Shown: piece after piece, positions 1-7,742 of the stretch
Layout of the letters: every line of letters begins with the position of its first letter
Numbering within the stretch: the first letter of the stretch is position 1
NCBI GenBank assembly: GCA_025210575.1
Contig: JAOARK010000421.1
Coordinates: forward strand, 1 to 7,742
DNA from: Schleiferiaceae bacterium
Lineage (GTDB): Bacteria; Bacteroidota; Bacteroidia; Flavobacteriales; Schleiferiaceae
Direction: 5' to 3'
Length of the DNA stretch: 7,742 nt
Made by a program: the position numbers and the translations under genes
Notes under the pieces: generated by a model
Told to the model about the DNA's origin: nothing
The model's database searches: none
The model's input: the letters and a program-made list of their open reading frames with translations, nothing else

Positions 1-1
1 T

Positions 2-1915
2 GAAGACAGCTTGATTTACGCGTTGAGGTCGGCACAAATGGTATCGGTTCAAAACAAAGTAAAAGTTGAAGGTTTGAAGCAATTGACTTTAGCCAACAAG
101 TTGGGTTCTTTGGATGGATCGAAGGCATTTTTACCGCTGGGGCCATCACCAGAAACGGGTGATTTTATGGTGATAGGATCTAGTGAAGTATTCTCAAAAA
201 AAGTTGCTTCAGGGAAGCTGAAAATGAATTGGAAAATTAACCAATCTTTTTCTGGGAAGACATGGGCAAGTGCGTGGACCAACATCTCCATTTTAGATAA
301 AAACAATTGGGTAAGACCTAAACAACCTCGTGTAGATTATCTTCAATTTACAAGTCTTTTAAACGGTTCCGTTTTTGAATTTAACCATGAAGCCTTGATT
401 GGAAAAGAGGAATCAGATGTGTACACTACTCAAAGCCATAGCGGTTTCCTCAAGTTTTTGCTCTACAATACTATGGGTCATGAAACATATCCCACTCAAT
501 ACCTGCGCCAGGCAATGAAAATTGCCAAAAACCCTGATACTTCTGAAACACTTCCTGAGAAACCATATGTGCCAGAGATAGACGGAATAAGCATTGATTA
601 CACCACGAGTTGGGAAGAACTCAAATTGACCAAAACTAATAAAGAAGTAAGTGATAAGTTGGAGTTTTACCACATTACACCATTTGGCACACATCCAGCA
701 CATGGCAATGATTTAGACCAAGACAATCCAAACTTTGTTTGGAACGCTGCAAACGAAGGAGAGTTGTTTGTTGGTTTTAAGGATTCCGTTCCAGGAAGCT
801 CCCTTAATGTGTTGTTTTCCATTGTGGAGGGAAGCTCAAACCCATTGAAGAAGGCACCTGATGTAAAATGGTCTTACTTGGAAGACAACCAATGGAAAAG
901 CTTTGAAACGGATAAGCTCATAGACAGCACCAACGGGCTTATTCAAACGGGCATTGTAACAGCAGAAATACCTTTGAGATTCAAGGATCCGGGTACGCAC
1001 ATGGGATCTGATCTATTTTGGATAAAGGCGGAGGTTTCTCAAGACCCAGATGCGGTATGCAACATTTTAGCCATTAGCGCGCAAGCATTTAGCGCTACTC
1101 TTTTCTGCGAAGAAATAGCAGAAGGTCATTTTGAGGAGCCTTTGGAGGAAGGAACAGTGAAGAAGTTCTTAGACCCCATAACGGGAATTAAAAAGATTCA
1201 TCAGCCACTTGCCTCTTTTGGTGGTAAGAAGAAAGAAGATGAGGCAACATTTAAGAACAGAATAAGCCAGCGAAGCCGACATAAAGATAGAAGTGTTGAA
1301 ATGTTGGATTATGAGCAACTCGTTTTACAAGAGTTTGATGAGATTAAAAGGGTTCGTTGTATTACCCACACAAAATACGAAGAGAACGAAACTACGGGTG
1401 TGGTCGATTATTCAGAATCTGCACCGGGGCATATTACCTTAATTACGTTGCCCAATTTTTGGGATAAGGATGAGATAAAAAGATACACCGCAATTTCTAC
1501 CCTGGAGAATGTTAAAAGTCATTTACAGGCCAAGCTTTCTCCCTTTGTGAATCTTCATGTGAAGAACCCAATTTACTATGAAGTAAGGCTGGAGTTCAAT
1601 GTGAAGTTTAACGATGATATTCTAGAAAAGGAATTTTACAAGGCTCAACTCCATGCAGAACTGATAGAATTCTTATCTCCATTTAATTCTGGAGTGAGAA
1701 AAACCATATTTCAAAGTACGATCAATAAAGCTGAGGTCATAGATTTTATTGACGAAAGACACTATGTGAATTATTTGAAAAACTTGGTTATGGATGTGAT
1801 AATAGACCCATTAAAACCAAGTGAAAACCAATTGAATATTGAAACGGCAAAAACGAACATACAAGCGGCATTGTTGGTTTCAGCTAAAGAACACACTATA
1901 AAAGTGATTACGTGA
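2..1915 (+). CDS. Baseplate J / gp6-like protein of a contractile injection system (5' truncated)
   Basis: This is the C-terminal 637 residues of a larger protein. The frame is open to the left edge, so the TTG at 11 is internal and not a credible start. Residues below count from that TTG. In order I see: an FLPLGPSPETGDFMVIGS segment near 40-57, which matches the 'F-P-G-P-G-IG-E' signature of CIS baseplate proteins; a short beta segment followed by FYHITPFG at 219-226; ELFVGFKD...LNVLFSIVEGSS near 251-276; WSYLEDNQW near 287; and a C-terminal gp6/J-like core. The core begins at RISQRSRHKDRSV (about 417) and continues through DYEQLVLQEF, a PGHITLITLP strand and NPIYYEVRLEF. By family knowledge such proteins (Afp11/Pvc11 type, phage T4 gp6 relatives) form the wedge ring that links spike and sheath. 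No signal peptide can be judged because the N-terminus is missing. The stop overlaps the start of the next gene, so the two are probably coupled. The baseplate call is firm; the exact Afp11 equivalence is inference. Confidence 0.82.
   Translation, partial: EDSLIYALRSAQMVSVQNKVKVEGLKQLTLANKLGSLDGSKAFLPLGPSPETGDFMVIGSSEVFSKKVASGKLKMNWKINQSFSGKTWASAWTNISILDKNNWVRPKQPRVDYLQFTSLLNGSVFEFNHEALIGKEESDVYTTQSHSGFLKFLLYNTMGHETYPTQYLRQAMKIAKNPDTSETLPEKPYVPEIDGISIDYTTSWEELKLTKTNKEVSDKLEFYHITPFGTHPAHGNDLDQDNPNFVWNAANEGELFVGFKDSVPGSSLNVLFSIVEGSSNPLKKAPDVKWSYLEDNQWKSFETDKLIDSTNGLIQTGIVTAEIPLRFKDPGTHMGSDLFWIKAEVSQDPDAVCNILAISAQAFSATLFCEEIAEGHFEEPLEEGTVKKFLDPITGIKKIHQPLASFGGKKKEDEATFKNRISQRSRHKDRSVEMLDYEQLVLQEFDEIKRVRCITHTKYEENETTGVVDYSESAPGHITLITLPNFWDKDEIKRYTAISTLENVKSHLQAKLSPFVNLHVKNPIYYEVRLEFNVKFNDDILEKEFYKAQLHAELIEFLSPFNSGVRKTIFQSTINKAEVIDFIDERHYVNYLKNLVMDVIIDPLKPSENQLNIETAKTNIQAALLVSAKEHTIKVIT
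1912..1915 (+). promoter_or_regulatory. GTGA start-stop overlap (translational coupling site)
   Basis: The GTG start of the second baseplate gene shares two bases with the TGA stop of the first. No purine-rich Shine-Dalgarno sequence stands at the usual distance; the preceding bases are simply A/T-rich. Terminating ribosomes could re-initiate here, which would keep the two baseplate proteins at matched levels. Coupling is inferred from the layout. Confidence 0.6.
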
Positions 1916-4752
1916 AAGAGGACTTGTACATAGTTGGGAACACAAAACCGAAGGAGGCTGTTGATTACAATCTGCTTCGTGAAAAAGCTATTGCAAGAAT
2001 TGAAAGCTTGTCTAGTGCACATTGGACAGACTATAATGTGCATGACCCAGGAATATCAATTATTGAAGCCTTGTGTTACGCTTTGGTTGACATCGGTTAT
2101 CGTTTTCAGTTTGATATTAAAGACATTCTAGAATTCGCAAAAGGAGAAACAACACCTAAGAATTCGTTTTATGGGCCTGATGAAATTTTAACGATTCAGC
2201 CCGTTACCTTAAATGACTATCGCAAACTATTCATCGATATTCCTGGAGTACAAAATGCTTGGCTAATACCAATAACTAAAGGGTCGCCTGACTTTTACAT
2301 TGATGAAAAGAAAGAGGAGCTTTCTCATACAGTTCAGAAAAAAAGCGGTTTCATTAAAGGGAGATATAATGCTTTTGTGGAGTTAGAAAACCATGAAGAG
2401 TGGGGGAACTTGAACAGCAATGCGCTCTATTACACGCTGCTTGAAGGGTCTAACGCAGGGTCTCAACTGGAAATAAGAGCGGCTTTTAAGTGGACCAAGA
2501 AAGACAAGTTGTGGCAAATTGGTAAGATCAGCAATATCGTGGTTTCGGCAGGAACGGCATTAGCCAAAGGCCGATACAGCTATGACCTTAAATTGAAGAT
2601 CAAGTTTGAAGGTGATACTAAGGAATATGTAGGAAAGGCGATAGTAAGCACAAGGGATAAAGAACTTACAAAAGGAAAGATCAGAAATATTCTTGATCAG
2701 CAAGCTGACCGAGCCGCAATTCCCACATGGTTAGGAAGAGAGCAGGAAATCAGCAGAATTTTAACAGAGGTTGCCTTTGCTTACCACGATAACCGAAACT
2801 TATGCGAAGATTTGGTGAATGTGGAAAAAGCTAAAGCAGAAGAAGTTGCATTTTGTTTTGATATTGAAGCAGATCCCACAGCAGATCTAGAAGTACTTGA
2901 AGCTCATATTTGGTATGAGTTAGACAAGTATCTAAATCCGAGGGTGAACTTTTACAGTGAAGATGAGCTTAGAGAAGAAGGCTGGATAACCGAAGAGATC
3001 TTTGAAGGACCAAAATTAGATGGAGGCTTTATAAAAACAACGGAGTTAGAAGCATCGGAAATGAAAAAGGCCGTTTATGCTTCTGATGTGATAAACCTGA
3101 TCATGGATGTTGAAGGGGTTATGAACCTAACCAACTTTAGCATGACCAAATACAACGCATGGGGTGCTGCTATCGAGAAAAACAAGAAGTGGGAACTCAC
3201 CATTAGCCCTGGCCATAAACCAGAGTTTTCAAAAGGAAAATCAAAGATTCTATTCTTTAAGGAGAAAGTTCCTTTTGTAACCCGAAAAAGTGAAACGCAG
3301 GAGCTTTTTGAAGGGTTAAAATTGGACAACCTAAGGGTTAGATTGAGTGATGCTACATCTACAGTGAATGACGTTGGTGTGAATAAAAACCTGAGTCAAT
3401 ATCTTTCTGTGGTAAACGAACTTCCTCAACTTTACGGAGTTAGTCAAGACGGATTACCGAATACTGTAAATACTGTTCGGAAGAATGCGGCCAAGCAGCT
3501 TAAGGGCTATTTGATGTTATTCGATCAATTATTGACGAACTATCTCGCACAACTCAACCAATTCAAAAACTGGATTTCCTTAGACCCATCAATTGACGAA
3601 AGCTACTTTTCTCAAGAGGTAATGGGAATTAGAGAAGGAGATGAGCTCTATGTCAATAAAGCGAGTTACTTGAGTGACCTAAACGGGTGGCTCGAAGATG
3701 AGGAGGAATTTTTGACAAGAAGAAATGGTATTCTCGATCACCTTTTAGCGAGAGTAAATGAAAATATAGACCATCACAACCTTGGTAAATATTTTGAAAA
3801 CAAGAGTGAACTTTCGGTTTTAAAAGAGGAGGTACAAGATAAAATAGACTTTCTCAAGTCGTACGCATTGCTCAGCTACAAACGTAGTTCGGCTCCTAAC
3901 ATTCTAGAAAATGAAAGAAGAGGCGGGTGGCTTGATAAACTATTCAGTCAACTCGGAATTAGTGCAAACACTTCTATTGGTTTCAAACCGGTTTTCAGAA
4001 CTAAAAATGATGGTGGTGATGTTGTTCATTCTGTTCAATGGAAAACAAGAGATGCGAACAAAACTCTATTCACCGCAAATAAATGGTTCTCAACTACCGA
4101 GCTAGCAGAAGCCTTCAACGATAAGGCTTTTAACACATTTGCCGTGCATGGAGGAGAAGTCGTTAAAGCGGGATCTAAATGGAGAGTGGAAATAGAAATT
4201 GAAGAGGGCAAAATGCGTTCTGGACTTATTGCAAATGAAACGTTGGCCAAAGCATTTCTTGAAAAGTGGACCAACCAAACGCAGATCGTATCCGAAACAG
4301 GGATGATTGTTGAACACATTTTAATGCGTCCCGAAAGCACGGACTATGCATTTATAGTAGACTGTATTGATCTAAAAGATTGTGCGGCCACTGACCCATA
4401 TAGTTTCAGACTGACTGTGGTTTTGCCGTATTGGCCGCAGAACTTTAGAAACATGAAATACCGCAATTACATTGAAAAAGAAATAAGAACGATAATGCCA
4501 GCCCACATTATGCCAAAGATCTGTTGGGTAGGGTGGCAAGAATATATTCAAGTTGAAGATAAATTCTTGGCATGGCTTTCTGCGAGAGGAAAATGTCCGT
4601 GGCCAACTATTCTTACAACCGAAGCGAATGAACTGATACATGCTTTACGCAGATTAACGTCTGTATATCCTGAGGCAGTATTACACGACTGTGAAGACGA
4701 TCAAGATGAAAATCCGGTAATTCTTAACCAAACCAAATTGGGAAATTTCTAA
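1912..4752 (+). CDS. Second CIS baseplate protein (Afp12/Pvc12-like), 946 aa
   Basis: This is a complete gene starting at GTG. The start is supported by the hallmark WTDYNVHDPGISIIEAL at residues 38-54, which lies near the N-terminus in baseplate J-family proteins; no in-frame ATG precedes it, although a TTG at 1924 is a weaker alternative. Further landmarks are IPGVQNAWL (about 114-122), an acidic middle, LKGYLMLFDQLLTNYLAQL at 530-548, VEHILMRP at 800-807, DPYSFRLTVVLPYWPQNF at 828-845, and PAHIMPKICW at 863-872. I recognise this ordered set as typical of large second baseplate proteins in Bacteroidota and other CIS loci. The protein has no signal peptide or membrane segment, which suits assembly in the cytosol. 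Residues 689-786 look like an added small-domain pair between the helical YLAQL region and the EHILMRP motif. The expected role is structural, as a baseplate wedge partner of the upstream protein. Equivalence to Afp12 is inferred from gene order and motifs. Confidence 0.82.
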   Translation: MKEDLYIVGNTKPKEAVDYNLLREKAIARIESLSSAHWTDYNVHDPGISIIEALCYALVDIGYRFQFDIKDILEFAKGETTPKNSFYGPDEILTIQPVTLNDYRKLFIDIPGVQNAWLIPITKGSPDFYIDEKKEELSHTVQKKSGFIKGRYNAFVELENHEEWGNLNSNALYYTLLEGSNAGSQLEIRAAFKWTKKDKLWQIGKISNIVVSAGTALAKGRYSYDLKLKIKFEGDTKEYVGKAIVSTRDKELTKGKIRNILDQQADRAAIPTWLGREQEISRILTEVAFAYHDNRNLCEDLVNVEKAKAEEVAFCFDIEADPTADLEVLEAHIWYELDKYLNPRVNFYSEDELREEGWITEEIFEGPKLDGGFIKTTELEASEMKKAVYASDVINLIMDVEGVMNLTNFSMTKYNAWGAAIEKNKKWELTISPGHKPEFSKGKSKILFFKEKVPFVTRKSETQELFEGLKLDNLRVRLSDATSTVNDVGVNKNLSQYLSVVNELPQLYGVSQDGLPNTVNTVRKNAAKQLKGYLMLFDQLLTNYLAQLNQFKNWISLDPSIDESYFSQEVMGIREGDELYVNKASYLSDLNGWLEDEEEFLTRRNGILDHLLARVNENIDHHNLGKYFENKSELSVLKEEVQDKIDFLKSYALLSYKRSSAPNILENERRGGWLDKLFSQLGISANTSIGFKPVFRTKNDGGDVVHSVQWKTRDANKTLFTANKWFSTTELAEAFNDKAFNTFAVHGGEVVKAGSKWRVEIEIEEGKMRSGLIANETLAKAFLEKWTNQTQIVSETGMIVEHILMRPESTDYAFIVDCIDLKDCAATDPYSFRLTVVLPYWPQNFRNMKYRNYIEKEIRTIMPAHIMPKICWVGWQEYIQVEDKFLAWLSARGKCPWPTILTTEANELIHALRRLTSVYPEAVLHDCEDDQDENPVILNQTKLGNF
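3976..4269 (+). other. Possible pair of small alpha/beta modules inside the second baseplate protein
   Basis: Residues 689-786 of the 946-aa protein read as beta strands followed by a helix, twice. The first ends in ELAEAF (730-735) and the second in TLAKAF (777-782), each followed by a lysine-containing helix end. The pattern recalls short YegP/DUF1508-like modules, in which strands carrying a residue change are followed by an 'A-A' helix. The similarity is by eye and weak. Confidence 0.35.
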
Positions 4753-4764
4753 CAGAACAACGCC
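4753..4764 (+). promoter_or_regulatory. 12-base intergenic leader without Shine-Dalgarno
   Basis: The only non-coding bases in the window lie between the TAA of the second baseplate gene and ATG 4765. They are A/C-rich with no GGAG-like element, which is usual for Bacteroidota translation starts. There is no room for a promoter or terminator, so the third gene is most likely co-transcribed with the two upstream. Confidence 0.6.
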
Positions 4765-7742
4765 ATGAAAACAACAAACAAATATCCCGTTTATGAAAAA
4801 GATCAGGTGCTCTCGGCACAAAATCTAAACGATACTACGCAGTACCTTGAGCATCAAGATTTGCTTACGCGAAGGCTATTGATTGGAACAGGAATAGCTT
4901 GTGGTTTAGAATTGAACTTAACGGAAGAAGAATTGAAGATCTCTGCTGGAAATGGCGTTACCAGCATGGGGTATCTTATTGATTTTTGTGGCGACAAGAG
5001 CTATACTCAAGTTAGAGATTATACATTACCGGCAAACCCTAAATATCTACCCTTCCATGATAAAAAGAACAAGCCATTTAAACTATGGGAGCTTTGTGAA
5101 GAGAAGGAGGAGTTAGGGGAGAACCTCACAGCCTTTAAAAAATTAGGCGCAAACTTTTTTAGAGATAAAGTCGTTGTTCTCTTTTTAGAGATAGAACATG
5201 TAGATTTAAAAAATTGCATTGAGGGAGATTGTGACGACAAGGGATCAGAATTAGTTTTTACAGTTAGACCATTATTGGTTTTACTCAAAGATCTCATGCT
5301 GTATTTCAGTAAAGATGACGACACACTTGAGGACCTGAATTCTGCAATTCTTGCCAAGTATGCAATCAAAAAAATAGTGTGTCCTCGCTTTGATGTTTTA
5401 GCTCAAAGGCTCACCAACCACAATCAAATAGCAGAAGTTTTTAGCGATAACATTAGTACAGTAGTTCCAAGAATTGACATCGCACTAACCTTTATAGAGA
5501 CTTTGTACGAGGACAAACTAGAGGCGACAAAAATTCTAACTCAACGCTGGGCACAGGTAAAAAAAGTTATTGAAGCGGCTAAAAAAGATCCAGAGACAGT
5601 GCAATTGGCATATGATTACGTCTGTGATTTATCCGCGGCCATAAACGAGTTCAGCAAAGAGGCTTCAGAATGGATGGTAGAATGCTGTCCGGATATTGAT
5701 TTGTTTCCGCAACATTTGGCCTTAGGAGAATTGGCTAATTTGGGACAGGACGTACCGAAACTCTTTAGAAACTATTTCGTGCATGCGCCAACATCCCCAG
5801 CAGCTCATCAAAAACTGGGAGCGGTAAAATTCTATCTCGATCGTGTACTGGGAATATTAACCGAGTATCGATTCTTTGAGGAAAAGGAAATCAAAATCAT
5901 TCCCTCCGTTTACGGGAAGGAACCGCTTTCTGAAAAAGCAATACCCTTCTACTTACAACCAAACGAGAAGAGCAACTGGAATTGGTTGCGCCAATGGAAC
6001 TTTAAGAAGAATAACTTTGGTGGATGGAAATACAATAACTATTACTACAACAATCCCGAAGCAGTACTAGACCTTGATATAGAGGAGTATTCATTCTTTA
6101 GAATAGATGGTCATGTAGGTAAAAATTACCAGGATGCACTGCGCGAGGTACAATCGAAGATCAACAGCTACAGAGTACCAATAAAAGTCATGGCTTTAAG
6201 TACAGGAGGTGTTCCTGTTGATGCCAATCCTATTCCGGAATCAAGGTTTCAAGATTTAGAGGCCTTATTTGATGCAGCTAAGACAGAGCTGTTTTGTGGT
6301 TTGGAAGCCCCTTTATGTGCTGTAGCAAGCATTAACCCCGCAGCAAACACCAATAGGGCAGTAGATGTAAAAGCAGCAGCACCAAACTTCAGCTTTTCTG
6401 ACATTTTAGGGTCTCAATTTACAGCTACGGTAAACGCTGCAAGTGCTACTTATACGCATTACACCCCTCAAGCTAGAATGTTCACCTATAAGCAAGTGAT
6501 CATTCAACATGTAAAAGGACAATTCTTATCTCAGAAATGTGATGTTCGAGAAGGGTCTTTTGGAAGAGCGTATTTAGACTTGGTAAAAAACGAGCCCTTT
6601 AAAAGTTCACGAATACTAGAACTGTATCAAAATTATATTGGTTTAGGAACGCCCACCTCGGGAAAGATTATCTTATTCCTTTTAATTACTATCGATGAAA
6701 TTGAAGAGTTGGTTGGTTTAATTAAGCCGGCAACATTGAGCAATTTTAAGTTTGATGAACTCAAAGCCTTTATTCTAGGGTTTAGAAATTTCTTAGATCA
6801 GTTCATAGATCTCCTAGACAAGTACATTGCTGCAAGCGATGGAGAGATTCCCTATTACTTAGAAGGCTTATCGGATAAATTGAAAAGTCTAAAGGCTATC
6901 TGTACGCTGAAAAAGATCGTTGGGATTTTAAACGAACATCGCTTAAGAACATTAGAAATTTTAGAGGAGTGGCGATTCGAGAATTTCACTCAAAAACATC
7001 CCGGTATTGATCACAAATCAGGTACAACTAAAGGAGGGACCTTGCTATTGGTGTATCACTCAACCGAAAAAACAGAGCAATACAAGCCGTTCACTTTAGA
7101 CAAGCTGAACCTAAAGTTACCTGCGATGAATTTGATGGCTACCGTGTATGCATCTAAAAAAGAAGGTGGAGAAAACACACGGACAGCAGCAATGAAAATG
7201 GCCGAGGCCTATGAAATTGGGACGGCTAAAAAGACACTTGCGGAAGAAGCTCATGCATTTGCTGAATCGCGCGGCTTGAAAATTAATCCGGAGATATTGA
7301 ATCGTTTTGGCGATATGTTCATATCAGGAATAGACCGAAAAGATGAGGTCGTTGCCACGGATGGAATGGTTTTGTTTGATTTCTTTTTACCCTATGTATG
7401 CTGTGGAGAAGGAGGAACACAGATCAATTTACCCGAACCAAAAGTTCTAATTGCTTTAGAAGACCGACAGTTTTGTAAAAACGATGAGAACAGTTATGAA
7501 TTTACACTAAGTCCAGCAGGAGGTCAGGTTACGGGACCTGGCGTGGAAGAAAGTGAAGAGGGTTATTCTTTCTCGCCTTCCGCAGAAGATGTTCCTTTAG
7601 GAAAGGTATCGTTTACGTATGTAGCTCAAGGACGTACCGCAACATTTGCAGTAAATGTAGAAGAAGCCCCAGAGGCAGACTTTGAATACAGCACCGATGG
7701 GGGCTCTGTAGGAACATATGTTTCATTTGAAAATAAATCGAA
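4765..7742 (+). CDS. Large multidomain CIS-associated protein with C-terminal Ig/PKD-like domains (3' truncated)
   Basis: The frame is open from ATG 4765 to the right edge, giving 992 codons plus two bases with no stop. The ATG is chosen because the conserved N-terminal motif follows at once: DQVLSAQNLNDTTQYLEHQ (13-31), LLTRRLLIGTGIACGLEL (33-50), then GVTSMGYLIDF. Later landmarks are an aromatic/Asn-rich stretch at 403-430, FFRIDGHVGKNYQDAL (444-459), a helical region about 630-745, HPGIDHKSGTTKGGTLLLVY (745-764), LPYVCCGEGG (875-884), an Ig-like domain (about 892-970) and the start of a PKD-like domain from about 971. I recognise this as a conserved Bacteroidota family that co-occurs with CIS genes, but I know of no proven function. 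There is no signal peptide. It follows the two baseplate genes by 12 bases, which is the position a tail fibre gene takes in Afp/PVC loci. A receptor-binding or surface role is inference from position and domains; a baseplate-associated scaffold is the alternative. Confidence 0.72.
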   Translation, partial: MKTTNKYPVYEKDQVLSAQNLNDTTQYLEHQDLLTRRLLIGTGIACGLELNLTEEELKISAGNGVTSMGYLIDFCGDKSYTQVRDYTLPANPKYLPFHDKKNKPFKLWELCEEKEELGENLTAFKKLGANFFRDKVVVLFLEIEHVDLKNCIEGDCDDKGSELVFTVRPLLVLLKDLMLYFSKDDDTLEDLNSAILAKYAIKKIVCPRFDVLAQRLTNHNQIAEVFSDNISTVVPRIDIALTFIETLYEDKLEATKILTQRWAQVKKVIEAAKKDPETVQLAYDYVCDLSAAINEFSKEASEWMVECCPDIDLFPQHLALGELANLGQDVPKLFRNYFVHAPTSPAAHQKLGAVKFYLDRVLGILTEYRFFEEKEIKIIPSVYGKEPLSEKAIPFYLQPNEKSNWNWLRQWNFKKNNFGGWKYNNYYYNNPEAVLDLDIEEYSFFRIDGHVGKNYQDALREVQSKINSYRVPIKVMALSTGGVPVDANPIPESRFQDLEALFDAAKTELFCGLEAPLCAVASINPAANTNRAVDVKAAAPNFSFSDILGSQFTATVNAASATYTHYTPQARMFTYKQVIIQHVKGQFLSQKCDVREGSFGRAYLDLVKNEPFKSSRILELYQNYIGLGTPTSGKIILFLLITIDEIEELVGLIKPATLSNFKFDELKAFILGFRNFLDQFIDLLDKYIAASDGEIPYYLEGLSDKLKSLKAICTLKKIVGILNEHRLRTLEILEEWRFENFTQKHPGIDHKSGTTKGGTLLLVYHSTEKTEQYKPFTLDKLNLKLPAMNLMATVYASKKEGGENTRTAAMKMAEAYEIGTAKKTLAEEAHAFAESRGLKINPEILNRFGDMFISGIDRKDEVVATDGMVLFDFFLPYVCCGEGGTQINLPEPKVLIALEDRQFCKNDENSYEFTLSPAGGQVTGPGVEESEEGYSFSPSAEDVPLGKVSFTYVAQGRTATFAVNVEEAPEADFEYSTDGGSVGTYVSFENKS
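5971..6054 (+). other. Aromatic/asparagine-rich segment in the third protein
   Basis: Residues 403-430 contain 10 aromatic residues (4 Trp, 4 Tyr, 2 Phe) and 9 Asn among 28. The segment lies between IIPSVYGKEPLSEKAIPFYL and the FFRIDGHVGK motif. Related proteins, as I recall them, have a shorter 'WN' loop here, so this may be a locally expanded loop. The coding frame is intact on both sides. Confidence 0.55.
7437..7742 (+). other. Ig-like domain followed by the start of a PKD-like domain
   Basis: From about residue 892, after the LPYVCC boundary, the protein changes to short beta strands. The run PKVLIALEDRQFCKND through TFAVNVEEAPEA looks like one Ig-like domain. The run ADFEYSTDGGSVGTYVSFEN from about 971 matches the opening of a PKD fold, in which 'A-F' strands precede 'V-F-N-S'. 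The window ends inside this second domain, so the number of copies is unknown. Confidence 0.6.

Noticed and set aside
11..13. TTG as the true start of the first gene.
   Set aside because: The frame is open upstream to base 2, and the visible protein begins in mid-domain compared with the usual size of J-type baseplate proteins, so the gene is truncated by the window edge.
4035..4340. Overlapping minus-strand open frames opposite the second baseplate gene.
   Set aside because: They overlap each other and a continuous gene with conserved motifs, have no leader of their own and encode low-complexity products.
4753..4764. A promoter or terminator between the second and third genes.
   Set aside because: The gap is only 12 bases, with no inverted repeat, T-run or Bacteroidota-type promoter element.
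5019..5369. A 116-codon open frame on the minus strand.
   Set aside because: It lies wholly inside the third gene, whose plus-strand frame is continuous and carries recognisable motifs. The minus-strand product is Ser/Lys/Phe-rich with no recognisable domain, as expected of an antisense shadow of AT-rich coding DNA.
5876..6070. A 64-codon plus-strand open frame with a basic N-terminus and a Thr-rich end.
   Set aside because: It is an alternate frame inside the third gene over the Asn/aromatic-rich stretch. The odd composition comes from that stretch being read out of frame.

Overview
The window carries three long genes on the plus strand, packed head to tail, and appears to be an internal piece of a contractile injection system (CIS) operon from a member of the Bacteroidota. 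The lineage call is an inference. It rests on the AT-rich coding sequence (roughly 40% GC by eye), the lack of Shine-Dalgarno sites before both visible starts, and protein motifs that I recognise from marine Flavobacteriia/Cytophagia-type extracellular CIS loci.

Layout: (1) positions 2-1915 hold the C-terminal 637 residues of a large baseplate J / gp6-like protein whose 5' end lies outside the window. (2) Positions 1912-4752 hold a complete 946-residue second baseplate-type protein, which starts at GTG in a 4-base GTGA overlap with the stop of gene 1. (3) After a 12-base gap, positions 4765-7742 hold the first 992 residues of a third large protein that runs off the right edge with no stop codon. 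It has a conserved N-terminal module, a long mostly helical middle, a double-cysteine boundary motif, an Ig-like domain and the start of a PKD-like domain.

How they fit together: in the antifeeding prophage / Photorhabdus virulence cassette layout, two consecutive baseplate proteins (Afp11 and Afp12) build the wedge ring around the spike, and the next gene (Afp13) encodes the tail fibre. Genes 1 and 2 match the two baseplate positions. Gene 3 sits in the fibre position but looks nothing like the known trimeric fibre, and it ends in adhesion-type domains. It is therefore the most interesting open question here: a candidate target-binding or surface-decorating component of a Bacteroidota particle.

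There is no RNA gene, mobile element, CRISPR array, terminator or convincing promoter in the window. More than 99% of the bases are coding, and all three genes are probably on one transcript that begins upstream and continues downstream. Family assignments come from recognising motifs by eye, not from database searches.
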